From: Muricoccus harenae
GTDB lineage: Bacteria; Pseudomonadota; Alphaproteobacteria; Acetobacterales; Acetobacteraceae
DNA length: 64,000 bases
NCBI RefSeq assembly: GCF_009848505.1
Contig: NZ_WWDL01000016.1
Span: forward strand, 46,018 to 110,017
Reading direction: 5' to 3'
Numbering within the stretch: the first letter of the stretch is position 1; every line of letters starts with the position of its first letter. Shown in pieces: positions 24,037-32,922 of this stretch. Made by a program: the position numbers and the translations under genes. The notes beneath the pieces were generated by a model. The model was not told the origin of the DNA. It saw nothing but the letters and a program-made list of their open reading frames with translations, and ran no database searches.

Positions 24037-26274
24037 ATGGTCGAGGCCGCCACCAGCACCCGCTACCGTGTCGAGGGCATGGACTGTCCCTCCTGCGCCA
24101 CCCGCATCACCAATGCCGTGCGGCGCGTGCCGGGGGTGGAGGATGTTTCGGTCTCGGTGACCGCCGGAACGATGACGGTGCGCCACGGCCCCGATGCGGG
24201 CATCGGCGAGGCGGTGATGCGGCAGGTGGGCACGCTGGGCGGATATAGCGCGACCGCCCTGCCGCCGCGCGCGCCAGCCCCGGCAGCGCAGGAGCATCAC
24301 GCCTGTTGCGGCCACAGCCACGGCCACGATCACGGTGAGGATGAGCACGCGACGGAAGGGCCGGGCGCGGAGGCTGGGCTACACAACCATCTGCATGACC
24401 AAGGTCCCGCCTCCGGCTCCTGGTGGCGCAGCCCGCGCGGAGTGTTGACCATCGCCTGCGGCCTGACACTGGGCGTGGCCTATCTGCTCGGGCAGGCGGT
24501 GCCGGAACTGGCGCACTGGGCATTCACCGCCGCCATGCTCGTCGGGCTGGTGCCGATCGCCCGCCGCGCCCTGGTGGCCGCCACCCTGGGCACGCCCTTC
24601 TCCATCGAGATGCTGATGGTCATCGCCGCCATCGGTGCCACCATCATCGGCGCGACGGAGGAGGCGGCGGCCGTGGTACTGCTCTTCCTCATCGGGGAAT
24701 TGCTGGAAGGGGTGGCTGCCAGCCGTGCCCGCGCCAGCATCCAGGCCCTGACCCATCTCGTCCCAGCCACTGCCCTTTTGGAACGCGGCGGGAGGACGCA
24801 GGAGGTGCCCGCCGCCAGCCTGGGCCTGGGCGCCACCATCCTCGTTCGCCCGGGTGACCGCATCGCCGCCGATGGCGAGATCCTGGAGGGCGAGAGCGTC
24901 ATCGACGAGGCGCCGGTCACCGGCGAGAGCACGCCGAAGCGCAAGGGCGTGGGCGAGCCCGTCTTCGCCGGCACGGTGAATGGCGACGGCGTGCTGCGCC
25001 TGCGCGTGACGGCCGCCGCCGAGGACAACACCATCGCCCGCATCGTGCGATTGGTGGAGGAGGCGCAAGAGAATAAGGCGCCGACCGAGCGCTTCATCGA
25101 TCGCTTCTCCCGCTTCTACACCCCCCTGGTGCTGGTATTGGCCGCGCTGGTGGCGGTGCTGCCGCCGTTGCTGGCGGGTGGGGCCTGGGGGGAATGGGTC
25201 TACAAGGGCCTGGCCATCCTGCTGATCGGCTGCCCCTGCGCATTGGTGATCTCCACTCCGGCGGCGATCGCGTCCGGGCTCTCGGCTGGGGCGCGGCGCG
25301 GGCTGCTGATGAAGGGCGGCGCGGTGCTGGAAGGCCTCGGTTCCATCACGGCCATCGCGCTGGACAAGACGGGCACGCTGACAGAAGGGCGCCCGCGCGT
25401 AACCGACCTGCTGCCGGCCGAAGGCGACGCGCGCGCGCTGCTCTCCCGCGCCGCCGCGCTCGAGACGGGTTCGAGCCATCCGCTGGCGCTCGCCATCCTC
25501 GCCCGTGCCGAAGCGGATGGGGTGAGCGTGCCGCCGGCCAGTGGTTCCGCCGCCCTGGGCGGCAAAGGCGTGACTGGCCGCGTGGGTGGCGAGAGCCTGT
25601 TCCTCGGCTCTCCCGCCGCGGCCAAGGCGCGGATGGCGCTCCCGGCCGCATGGCAAGCGCGGATCGACGGATTGAACGGCGAGGGCAAGTCGGTTTCCGT
25701 CCTGCTGGCCGACGACCGGCTGGCCGGGATCATCGCCATGCGGGACGAGCCGCGCGGCGATGCAAGGGCGGGGCTGGAGGCGCTGAAGGCCGCCGGGGTC
25801 GAGCCGGTGATGCTGACCGGCGACAACCGCCGCACCGGCGAGGCCATCGGCGCTGCCCTGGGCCTGCCCGTGCGCGCGGAGCTTCTGCCGGAGGACAAGC
25901 AGCGCATCGTGCGGGAGATGCAGGTGAAGGGACGCCGCGTCGCCAAGGTGGGCGACGGCATCAACGACGCACCGGCCCTGGCCGCGGCCGATATCGGCAT
26001 CGCCATGGGCGGCGGCACCGATGTGGCGCTGGAGACGGCGGATGCCGCGGTGCTGCATGGGCGGGTGATGGACCTGTCGCGCATGGTCGCGCTGTCACGC
26101 GCCACCATGGCGAATATCCGCCAGAACATTGCGATCGCCCTCGGCCTAAAGGCGGTGTTCCTCGTCACCACCATCCTGGGCGTCACCGGACTCTGGCCTG
26201 CGATCCTGGCGGATACCGGGGCGACCGTGCTGGTGACGGCGAATGCGATGCGGCTGCTGACGGCGCGCATCTAG
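24037..26274 (+). CDS. zntA: Zn2+/Cd2+/Pb2+-exporting P-type ATPase
   Basis: A 745-residue P1B-type ATPase that exports soft divalent metals across the inner membrane. Order: one HMA domain (MDCPSCATR, Cys17 and Cys20), a His-rich linker (ACCGHSHGHDHGEDEH), membrane segments, the actuator loop TGES (DEAPVTGESTPK), the transport site CPC (Cys399/Cys401 in GCPCALVISTPA), phosphorylation Asp443 in DKTGTLTEG, SSHPLA, and GDGINDAPALA. The end LADTGATVLVTANAMRLL is typical of ZntA/CadA. The start at 24037 follows AAGGA and leaves the MerR promoter upstream. A divergent MerR regulator supports induction by Zn, Cd or Pb. Confidence 0.95.
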   Translation: MVEAATSTRYRVEGMDCPSCATRITNAVRRVPGVEDVSVSVTAGTMTVRHGPDAGIGEAVMRQVGTLGGYSATALPPRAPAPAAQEHHACCGHSHGHDHGEDEHATEGPGAEAGLHNHLHDQGPASGSWWRSPRGVLTIACGLTLGVAYLLGQAVPELAHWAFTAAMLVGLVPIARRALVAATLGTPFSIEMLMVIAAIGATIIGATEEAAAVVLLFLIGELLEGVAASRARASIQALTHLVPATALLERGGRTQEVPAASLGLGATILVRPGDRIAADGEILEGESVIDEAPVTGESTPKRKGVGEPVFAGTVNGDGVLRLRVTAAAEDNTIARIVRLVEEAQENKAPTERFIDRFSRFYTPLVLVLAALVAVLPPLLAGGAWGEWVYKGLAILLIGCPCALVISTPAAIASGLSAGARRGLLMKGGAVLEGLGSITAIALDKTGTLTEGRPRVTDLLPAEGDARALLSRAAALETGSSHPLALAILARAEADGVSVPPASGSAALGGKGVTGRVGGESLFLGSPAAAKARMALPAAWQARIDGLNGEGKSVSVLLADDRLAGIIAMRDEPRGDARAGLEALKAAGVEPVMLTGDNRRTGEAIGAALGLPVRAELLPEDKQRIVREMQVKGRRVAKVGDGINDAPALAAADIGIAMGGGTDVALETADAAVLHGRVMDLSRMVALSRATMANIRQNIAIALGLKAVFLVTTILGVTGLWPAILADTGATVLVTANAMRLLTARI

Positions 26275-26349
26275 CGACCGGAGCGCTGGGCCGCCAGCGC
26301 TGCTGCGCTGCGGTAGGCCGCAGTGCAGAATGCATGAACTTGAATAGCT

Positions 26350-26372
26350 AGTTGACAAAGTTAGTTGGACAG
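26350..26372 (+). promoter_or_regulatory. Direct repeat with TTGACA box upstream of the aromatic-acid operon
   Basis: TAGTTGACA (26350-26358) and TAGTTGGACA (26363-26372) form an imperfect direct repeat in an AT-rich pocket 70-90 bp before the binding-protein gene. The first copy contains a perfect -35 TTGACA; no good -10 is seen at 17 bp. It may be a promoter, a regulator site, or both. Confidence 0.4.
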
Positions 26373-26440
26373 TAAGAGGATCGCCGAAACGCCGGTTGCG
26401 CAGCCAGATTCCTCCCGAACCCATTGGAGACGAGACCCTG

Positions 26441-27493
26441 ATGTGCAGCATGCTACCGGCCGCGCCAGACGCCGCCCCTGAGTCTCCCGCATGCGCCGAC
26501 TCCGGCCTCACACGCCGCCTGGCGCTGAAGGGCGCGCTGGCTGCGGCGGGTATCGCGGCTGCCGGTGGTGCCGCCCTCCGTCCCGCGCGCGCCGCCGCCT
26601 GGCCGCCCCAGACAATCCGCATCATCGTGCCCTTCCCGGCGGGCCGCGTGACGGATGTCGTCGCGCGCGTCATCGCGGACAGCATGCGCGCGGCGCACGG
26701 CACCACCGTGATCGTCGACAACCGGCCCGGCGCGAATGCCACGATCGGCATGGAGGCGCTGAAGCGTGCCGCGCCGGATGGCGCCACGCTGCTGGTCGGC
26801 GGCCTGGGCAGCCATGGCCTGCCGCCTGCCGTCGTCGAGAACTATCCTTTCGACGTGAACAAGGACTTCACCGCGCTCGCCCTCATGGCTGAGTTCGTGA
26901 ACGTCATGGTCGTCGGGCCGCAGGTGCCCGCACGGTCGGTGCGGGACTTCATCGCGCATGCGAAGGCGAAGCCGGGCGATCTGAACTACGTCTATACGAG
27001 CAACGGCGCCTCCAACCAGATGACGGCTGAGCTGTTCAAGCTGCAGGCGGGGCTCGACATCGTCGGCGTGCCGCTTGGCCAGGCGGGCAACTCGCTGGTC
27101 ATGCTCCAGCGCGGCGACGTGCAGGTGGCCTTCGAGAACCTGCCGACCGTGAAAGGCGCCATCACCGGCGGTCTGCTGCGCCCGCTGGCCGTGACCAGCC
27201 CTTATCGCACTCCGCAGCTGCCGGATGTCCCCACCATGATGGAAGCGGGCGTGCCGGACTTCGCCGTGACGAGCTGGATCGGCATCTACGGCCCGCCGGG
27301 TATGGATTCTGCCCTCGCCGGCCTGGTGGAGGCGGAGCTGCGCCGCATCGCCGGCACCGCCGAGGCCAGGCAGATGCTGCAGACCGCGGGCTTCGAGCCA
27401 AGCTTCAAGCCGCGGGCCGAATTCGCCGCCTTCCAGCGCGGCGAGGTGGAGCGTTGGACCCGCGTGGCGCGCGACGCGAAGATCAAGGCCTGA
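26441..27493 (+). CDS. Bug/TctC-family substrate-binding protein, Tat-like signal
   Basis: A 350-residue periplasmic binding protein. The N-terminus carries LTRRLALKGALAAAG, close to a twin-arginine signal (RRxxLK), and cleavage is likely after ALRPARAAA. The Bug fold follows: IRIIVPFPAGRVTDVVAR, DNRPGANATIGMEAL, LNYVYTSNGASNQMTAELF. In the first ligand loop the usual AGGxTD is AGRVTD, a Gly-to-Arg change next to the carboxylate-binding helix. GGAG lies upstream of the ATG at 26441. It is the first gene of a five-gene operon with CoA-dependent catabolic enzymes, so its ligand is probably the operon's substrate. Confidence 0.9.
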   Translation: MCSMLPAAPDAAPESPACADSGLTRRLALKGALAAAGIAAAGGAALRPARAAAWPPQTIRIIVPFPAGRVTDVVARVIADSMRAAHGTTVIVDNRPGANATIGMEALKRAAPDGATLLVGGLGSHGLPPAVVENYPFDVNKDFTALALMAEFVNVMVVGPQVPARSVRDFIAHAKAKPGDLNYVYTSNGASNQMTAELFKLQAGLDIVGVPLGQAGNSLVMLQRGDVQVAFENLPTVKGAITGGLLRPLAVTSPYRTPQLPDVPTMMEAGVPDFAVTSWIGIYGPPGMDSALAGLVEAELRRIAGTAEARQMLQTAGFEPSFKPRAEFAAFQRGEVERWTRVARDAKIKA

Positions 27494-27558
27494 GTGCCGC
27501 CGAACCGGCCGCGCGCGCGGTCGGGACTGTGAAGCGCGTGGCTGGGGAGGGTGGTCCA

Positions 27559-28380
27559 ATGGACGGCATGAAGACGGTTCGGGTGGAGAAGGGCGAGGGG
27601 ATCGCCTGGGTGTTCCTGAACCGGCCCGAGAAGCGTAACGCGATGAGCCCGACGCTGCATTTCGAAATGGATGCGGCACTGGCGCAGCTCGAAACCGACC
27701 CGGAGGTGCGCTGCGTCGTCGTCACCGGCGCCGGCGAGTCCTTCTCCGCCGGGCAGGACCTGAAGGAGTTCTTCCGCGAATTGGACGGCAAGCCCGCCGA
27801 GGCGAAGCGCGCGGCCGAGGCCGCCAATCGCTGGCGCTGGGACCGGCTCTACAACTACGACAAGCCGACCATCGCCATGGTGAACGGCTTCTGCGTCGGC
27901 GGCGCCTTCATGCAGCTGATCGCCTGCGACTTCGCCGTGGCGGCGGAGGACGCGAAGTTCAGCCTGTCCGAGATCAATTGGGGCATCATCCCTGGTGGCC
28001 TGGTTGCCCGTGTGATGACCGAGGCGCTGGGCTATCGCGATGCGCTGGATCTCTGCCTGACCGGCCGCGCCTTCGACGGGCGCGAGGCGGTGCGGCTGCG
28101 CCTGGTGAACGAAGCGGTGCCGAAGGAGGCGCTGCGCGAGCGGACCACAGCCTTGGCGCAGTTGCTGATGTCGAAGGATCCCGAGGCCTATCGCGCCACC
28201 AAGATCGCCGTGCGCCGCGTGCGCGCGATGAGCTTCGAGCAGGCTTACGACTATCTCGGGGCCAAGATGGAGGAGCTGCGCCAGCGCACCGGCGGCCGTG
28301 CGCAGCGCGAGGGCATCGCCCAGTTCGTTGACCAGAAGACCTACAAGCCCATCGATGGCAGCTTCGCGCACGGCCAGTAG
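27559..28380 (+). CDS. p-Hydroxycinnamoyl-CoA hydratase/lyase-like crotonase
   Basis: A 273-residue crotonase-fold enzyme. NRPEKRNAMSPTL, GESFSAGQDLKEFF (oxyanion strand), MVNGFCVGGAFMQLIACD (second oxyanion Gly) and LSEINWGIIPGG (Glu138) align along their length with feruloyl/p-coumaroyl-CoA hydratase-lyase (HCHL/Ech), including the C-terminal DYLGAKMEELR and EGIAQFVDQKTYKP typical of that group. Glu138 matches catalytic Glu143 of the Pseudomonas enzyme. HCHL hydrates a hydroxycinnamoyl-CoA and cleaves it to an aromatic aldehyde plus acetyl-CoA. No vanillin dehydrogenase or CoA ligase is adjacent; a CoA-transferase and an acyl-CoA dehydrogenase in the operon replace the usual partners. GGGAGGG precedes the start. 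Confidence 0.85.
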   Translation: MDGMKTVRVEKGEGIAWVFLNRPEKRNAMSPTLHFEMDAALAQLETDPEVRCVVVTGAGESFSAGQDLKEFFRELDGKPAEAKRAAEAANRWRWDRLYNYDKPTIAMVNGFCVGGAFMQLIACDFAVAAEDAKFSLSEINWGIIPGGLVARVMTEALGYRDALDLCLTGRAFDGREAVRLRLVNEAVPKEALRERTTALAQLLMSKDPEAYRATKIAVRRVRAMSFEQAYDYLGAKMEELRQRTGGRAQREGIAQFVDQKTYKPIDGSFAHGQ

Positions 28381-28405
28381 CGCGCCCCAGGATCGGACCT
28401 CACTG

Positions 28406-29560
28406 ATGGATTTCGAGCTTCCCGAGGACCTCCGGATGATGCGCGAGCAGATCCGGCGCTTCGTTGACAAGGAGATCATCCCGACGGAGCGGGAGGCCTA
28501 TGACGGCCCAGACATGCGGCCCGAGATACGCGCGCGGCTGGAGGCGCGGATGAAGGAGATGGGCTACTGGCTCATCACCACGCCGGTCGATTATGGCGGC
28601 CTCGGCCTTGGCCTGCTTGCCCGCGTGCTGCTCTGGGAGGAGATGGGCCGCACCATCGCCCTGCCGGCGCGCAAGACGCAGATCTTCGGCCCCGAGCCCA
28701 GCCCGATCCTGTTCCAGCTCAATGAGGAACAGAAGAAGCACTACCTGCTGCCTGTCATCGCCGGCGAGAAGGATTGCTGCTTCGCGCTCACCGAGCCCGA
28801 TGCGGGCAGTGATCCGGCCGGCATCCGCTCCACCGCCGTGCGGGACGGCGATCACTACGTCATCAACGGCTACAAGCGCTTCATCACCAATGCGCAGCAC
28901 TCCGATTTCGTGCAGCTCCTCGTCTCCACGGACCGCAGCAAGGGCGCACGCGGCATCTCCGCCTTCCTGGTGGACATGGATACGCCCGGCGTGAGCATCG
29001 TGCGTACCCAGCCGACCATGATGGATGACGAGCCCTGCGAGCTGGCCTTCGACAATGTCCGCGTGCATGCCAGCAAGCTGATCGGACGCGAGGGCGACGG
29101 GTTCAAGCTGGCGCAGGACTGGATCAACACCGGCCGCATCCGCCATGGCGCCCGCGCGCTCGGCGTGATCCGCCGCTGCCTGGAATTGGCGACGGACTAT
29201 TCGAAACAACGCGTCACCTTCGGCCGCCCCATCGCCGACCGGCAGGCCGTGCAGTGGATGATGGTCGATTCCCATCTCGACCTCGAGCAGCTCAGCCTGC
29301 TCGTCTATCGCGCCGCCTGGAAATATGACCGCGGTGAGGATGTGCGCCACGATGCCTTCGCGGTGAAGATGCTGGGCGACCGCCTTTCCTTCCAGGCGGC
29401 CGATCGCTGCCTGCAGATCCATGGCGGAATCGGCTTCACCAAGGAATTGCCGATCGAGAAGTTCTGGCGTGACCAGCGCAGCATGATGGTGACCGAAGGA
29501 CCGGAGGAGGTGCTGCGCATGAGCCTGGCGCGCCACGTCCTCGAATCCTACGCGCCGTGA
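28406..29560 (+). CDS. Acyl-CoA dehydrogenase
   Basis: A 384-residue FAD-dependent dehydrogenase introducing an alpha,beta double bond into an acyl-CoA. The FAD/substrate signature CCFALTEPDAGSDPAGIRS is present, then YVINGYKRFITNAQ, and the C-terminal signature QIHGGIGFTKELPIEKFWRD. The final helix reads TEGPEEVLRMSLARHVL in place of the YEGTxEIQ form that often holds the catalytic Glu, so the catalytic base position should be checked. Electrons would go to ETF. It starts 25 bp after the lyase gene and its stop overlaps the next start (GTGA). In this context it may oxidise a phenylpropanoyl-CoA to the cinnamoyl-CoA used by the lyase. Confidence 0.92.
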   Translation: MDFELPEDLRMMREQIRRFVDKEIIPTEREAYDGPDMRPEIRARLEARMKEMGYWLITTPVDYGGLGLGLLARVLLWEEMGRTIALPARKTQIFGPEPSPILFQLNEEQKKHYLLPVIAGEKDCCFALTEPDAGSDPAGIRSTAVRDGDHYVINGYKRFITNAQHSDFVQLLVSTDRSKGARGISAFLVDMDTPGVSIVRTQPTMMDDEPCELAFDNVRVHASKLIGREGDGFKLAQDWINTGRIRHGARALGVIRRCLELATDYSKQRVTFGRPIADRQAVQWMMVDSHLDLEQLSLLVYRAAWKYDRGEDVRHDAFAVKMLGDRLSFQAADRCLQIHGGIGFTKELPIEKFWRDQRSMMVTEGPEEVLRMSLARHVLESYAP

Positions 29561-30363
29561 CGGCGCTGGCGCCGCGGGCGCTGGACCTGGCCGGCAGCCG
29601 CGTCACCTGGCGCGAGGCGGGGCAGGGGCCGGCCCTGTTGCTGCTGCACGGCATCGGCGGCCATTCCGGCGCCTGGGCGCATCAGCTTGGCAGCCTGTCG
29701 GCCCATCATCGCGTGATCGCCTGGGATGCGCCGGGCTATGGCGGCTCCTCGCCGCTCGATGAACCGGCGCCAACCGTGGACGGGTTCGCGGACCGGCTCG
29801 CCGCCTTGCTCGATGCGATCGGCGTCACCGAATGGTCGGGCATCGGCCATTCCCTCGGCGCGATCTTCCTTGCCGCGCTGGCTGCCCGGCGCGGCGCGCC
29901 GGACCGCGCCGTGCTGCTCCACCCCATGGCTGGCTTCGGTCCGATGGACCCGGCGCAGCGGGAACCGATGCGTGCCGGCCGCATCGCGGAGCTCACCCGC
30001 CTCGGAGCCCGAGGCTTCGCCGAGCACCGTGGCGCCGCCATCCTCGGTCGCGTCACGCCATCGGAGAAGGCCGCCCGCGCCGTCGCCGTGATGGCCGAAG
30101 TGCCGGAGTCTGGCTACTTCGCCGCCTGGGAGGCGCTCTGCACGGCGGATATCTTCCCGCTGCTCGAGGCGCTTACCGGGCCGAGCCTGGTAATCAGCGG
30201 CGAGGAGGATGCCGGCTCCCCGCCCGCTCTCGGCCAGCGCCTGGCGGAGGCCCTGCCGCGCGGCGAGAGCATCGTGATGCCGGGCATCGGCCATTACGCC
30301 CCAATTGAGGCGCCCGAGGCGCTGGACGCCGTCCTGCTTCCCTGGCTGGCGCGGGCCGGCTGA
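29557..30363 (+). CDS. Alpha/beta hydrolase
   Basis: A 268-residue alpha/beta-fold hydrolase starting at GTG inside the stop of the acyl-CoA dehydrogenase gene (4-bp overlap). Oxyanion loop LLLHGIGGHSGAWAHQ, nucleophile elbow GIGHSLGAIFLAAL (Ser), an Asp in VISGEEDAGSP and the catalytic His in PGIGHYAPIEAPE are all present. The substrate is unknown; a thioester, ester or ring-cleavage product of the same pathway is likely. Translational coupling implies stoichiometric expression with the dehydrogenase. Confidence 0.88.
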   Translation: MTALAPRALDLAGSRVTWREAGQGPALLLLHGIGGHSGAWAHQLGSLSAHHRVIAWDAPGYGGSSPLDEPAPTVDGFADRLAALLDAIGVTEWSGIGHSLGAIFLAALAARRGAPDRAVLLHPMAGFGPMDPAQREPMRAGRIAELTRLGARGFAEHRGAAILGRVTPSEKAARAVAVMAEVPESGYFAAWEALCTADIFPLLEALTGPSLVISGEEDAGSPPALGQRLAEALPRGESIVMPGIGHYAPIEAPEALDAVLLPWLARAG

Positions 30364-30389
30364 ACCCCCTGTTGAAGACGGAACGACCG

Positions 30390-31574
30390 ATGAGCGCTCT
30401 CCTCCCGGGCATCCGTGTCGTCGAGCTGACGACGATGATCACGGGCTCGCTCGCGGGCATGATGCTCGCCGATCTCGGCGCGGAAGTGGTGAAGGTGGAG
30501 AACCCCGAGGGCGGGGACCCTTTCCGCAGCTTCCGCGGCGGCCTCTACAGCGCGCATTTCTGCGCCTATAACCGCAACAAGCGCAGCGTGGCGCTCGACC
30601 TTCGCGCGGCGGAGGGCAAGACGGCGCTGGAGGCGCTCATCGCCGCGAGCGACGTGCTGATCGTCAATTTCCGCCCCGGCGTGCTCGAACGGCTCGGCTT
30701 CGGGGATGGCCGGCTGGCCGAGCTGAACCCCCGCCTCGTGGCCTGCCATATCAGCGGCTTCGGCGCCGATGGGCCCTACGCGCACCGCCCCGCCTATGAC
30801 GCCGTCGCCCAGGCGCTGAGCGGCATGTCCTCCCTGTTCCTGGACCCAGAGGATCCGCGCATCGCGGGCCCGACCATCTCGGACAACGTGACCGGCCAAT
30901 ATGCCTGCTACGGCATTCTCGGTGCACTGCTGGCGCGAGAGCGGACGGGGCAGGGGCGTCGGGTGGATGTGAACATGCTGGATTCCACCCTGGCCTTCAT
31001 GCCGGACCCTTTTGGCTACTTCACCCAGATGGGTCTTGTCTCGGACCCGCAGCTGCGCACCCGGACCTCACAATCCTATGCCTTCCGCTGCGCCGATGGC
31101 CGGCTGGTCACGATCCATCTCTCCTCGCAGGAGAAGTTCTGGCGCCAGTTCGTGGAGCTCATTGGCCTGCCGGAGATGCTGACCGATCCGCTCACCGCCA
31201 CGCGCAACCTGCGCCTGGAGAATTACGAGCATATCCGGCACCGCGCGGCCGCGGTCTTCATCGAGCGCCCCCTGGCCGCCTGGCTCGACGCGTTGGCCGA
31301 GACGGACCTGCCCTTCGCACCGGTCTACAATGTCAGCGAGGTGCTGGACGACCCGCAGGTGCGGCATCTCGGAAGCTTCGCCGATCTCGAGCATCCCGAG
31401 ATGGGGACGGTAAAGGCCATCCGCCGGCCCGTGCTGTTCGACGGCGACCGCACCGACCAGCCCCAGAAAGCTCCGCCCATGCTTGGGGAGCACACGCAGG
31501 AGGTGCTCGCCGAGTTGGGCCTCGGTGGGGATGCGGCGGACGGGCCCGGTGCGATGAGCAAGAGCCCGGGCTAA
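30390..31574 (+). CDS. CaiB/BaiF family III CoA-transferase
   Basis: A 394-residue CoA-transferase. Landmarks: LPGIRVVELTTMITGSLAGM at the start, LADLGAEVVKVENPEGGDPF, NRNKRSVALDLR, VNFRPGVLERLGFG, and PTISDNVTGQYACYG holding the catalytic Asp165 (equivalent to Asp169 of formyl-CoA transferase). It moves CoA between carboxylic acids without ATP, so it can activate the pathway substrate and recover CoA from the product. It is the last gene of the operon (26 bp after the hydrolase), followed by a hairpin. An in-frame TTG at 30372 is less likely than the ATG at 30390. Confidence 0.93.
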   Translation: MSALLPGIRVVELTTMITGSLAGMMLADLGAEVVKVENPEGGDPFRSFRGGLYSAHFCAYNRNKRSVALDLRAAEGKTALEALIAASDVLIVNFRPGVLERLGFGDGRLAELNPRLVACHISGFGADGPYAHRPAYDAVAQALSGMSSLFLDPEDPRIAGPTISDNVTGQYACYGILGALLARERTGQGRRVDVNMLDSTLAFMPDPFGYFTQMGLVSDPQLRTRTSQSYAFRCADGRLVTIHLSSQEKFWRQFVELIGLPEMLTDPLTATRNLRLENYEHIRHRAAAVFIERPLAAWLDALAETDLPFAPVYNVSEVLDDPQVRHLGSFADLEHPEMGTVKAIRRPVLFDGDRTDQPQKAPPMLGEHTQEVLAELGLGGDAADGPGAMSKSPG

Positions 31575-31587
31575 TCGCGAAAGGGGG

Positions 31588-31605
31588 CGGAGCCGTCAGG
31601 CTCCG
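31588..31605. terminator. 7-bp hairpin between convergent genes
   Basis: CGGAGCC and GGCTCCG are perfectly complementary around loop GTCA. It sits after the CoA-transferase and covers the stop region of the convergent NTF2-like gene. No T run follows, so it is a weak terminator candidate acting in both directions. Confidence 0.55.
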
Positions 31606-32006
31606 ACCTGCCGCAGCCAGTTCTGCAGGTTGTAATAGGTGGTGACGCGGGCGATCCGGCCTTCGTTCACCTCCAGGAAGGCGCCGGCGGGCAGGACATA
31701 GGTCTGGCCCTTCGCCTCGGGCAGCCCTTCGTCCGTGGAGAGGTAGCGGCCATGCACCACGAACTCAGCCGCCGCCCGCGACCCGTCCGCCGAGGCCATC
31801 ACCACCACATCCCGCAGCTCCTCGCGATAGCAACGTTCCATATGCGCGAGGAAGCGTGAGAAAGCGGGCTTGCCGGTGCTGCGGCCGCCCTGATTGGCGT
31901 CATGCGCCACGTCCTCGGCCAAGCAAGCCAGCATTCCCGGCCAGTCGGCCCGGTTGAAGGCGCCGTAATAGCGGCGGACCAGGGCCAGCGTCTCATCCTG
32001 GGGCAA
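31596..32006 (-). CDS. SnoaL-like / NTF2-fold protein
   Basis: A 136-residue protein with the NTF2-like cone fold pattern: [44 protein letters not shown], and [20 protein letters not shown]. Related bacterial proteins act as ketosteroid-isomerase-like or polyketide-cyclase-like enzymes, or are of unknown function. The [10 protein letters not shown] stretch is a common variant in proteins annotated as nuclear transport factor 2 family. It is convergent with the CoA-transferase operon and divergent from glyQ (52 bp between starts). Confidence 0.82.
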   Translation of the reverse strand: MPQDETLALVRRYYGAFNRADWPGMLACLAEDVAHDANQGGRSTGKPAFSRFLAHMERCYREELRDVVVMASADGSRAAAEFVVHGRYLSTDEGLPEAKGQTYVLPAGAFLEVNEGRIARVTTYYNLQNWLRQVGA

Positions 32007-32058
32007 AAGGGGGGCTTCCTTGCGGGGTTGCGGGGGGCGCCACTATACCCGGCGGGCC

Positions 32059-32922
32059 ATGCAGACCCAGCCGCTCCCCTTCCAGGACATGATCCTGGCG
32101 CTCCATGCCTTCTGGTCGAAGCAGGGCTGCGCCATCCTACAGCCCTATGACATGGAGATGGGGGCGGGAACCTTCCATCCGGCCACCACGCTCCGAGCGC
32201 TGGGCCCGAAACCCTGGCGTGCCGCCTATGTGCAGCCCAGCCGCCGCCCTTCGGATGGCCGCTACGGGAACAACCCGAACCGGCTGGGGCATTATTACCA
32301 ATATCAAGTCATCATGAAGCCGAGCCCGCCCGATCCGCAGTCCCTGCTGATCGAGAGCTACAGGGCCATCGGCATCGACCCGATGCTGCACGACATCCGC
32401 TTCGTGGAGGATGACTGGGAGAGCCCCACCCTCGGCGCCTGGGGCCTGGGCTGGGAAGTGTGGTGCGACGGGATGGAGGTGACGCAGTTCACCTATTTCC
32501 AGCAGGTCGGCGGCATTCCCTGCGCCGTGCCGTCCTGCGAGTTGACCTACGGGCTCGAGCGCCTTGCCATGTACATCCAAGGCGTCGAGAACGTGTACGA
32601 CCTAGCCTTCAACTCCACCGGCCTGACCTATGGCGACGTGTTCCTGCGGAACGAGCGAGAGTTCAGCGCCTATTCCTTCGAGCATGCGGATGTCGCCGTG
32701 CTGTTCCGTCATTTCGCGGAGGCCGAGGCGGAGTGCAACGCGCTCTGCGACAACGCCCTTCCGCTGCCGGCCTATGACCAGTGCATCAAGGCCAGCCACA
32801 GCTTCAACCTGCTGGATGCCCGCGGCGCCATCAGCGTGACGGAGCGCGCCGCCTATATCGGCCGCGTGCGCGCGCTGGCGAAACGCTGCTGCGAAGGCTG
32901 GCTGGCGGGGGAGACGGTGTGA
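32059..32922 (+). CDS. glyQ: Glycyl-tRNA synthetase alpha subunit
   Basis: A 287-residue alpha subunit of the bacterial alpha2beta2 glycyl-tRNA synthetase, carrying the class II catalytic core. [60 protein letters not shown] and [14 protein letters not shown] are the family signatures. It ends in an overlap with glyS (TGATG), giving coupled translation and equal subunit levels. Confidence 0.98.
   Translation: MQTQPLPFQDMILALHAFWSKQGCAILQPYDMEMGAGTFHPATTLRALGPKPWRAAYVQPSRRPSDGRYGNNPNRLGHYYQYQVIMKPSPPDPQSLLIESYRAIGIDPMLHDIRFVEDDWESPTLGAWGLGWEVWCDGMEVTQFTYFQQVGGIPCAVPSCELTYGLERLAMYIQGVENVYDLAFNSTGLTYGDVFLRNEREFSAYSFEHADVAVLFRHFAEAEAECNALCDNALPLPAYDQCIKASHSFNLLDARGAISVTERAAYIGRVRALAKRCCEGWLAGETV

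Noticed and set aside
28400..29536. A 378-codon minus-strand frame opposite the acyl-CoA dehydrogenase
   Set aside because: Covers the same bases as a clear enzyme; no recognisable domain.
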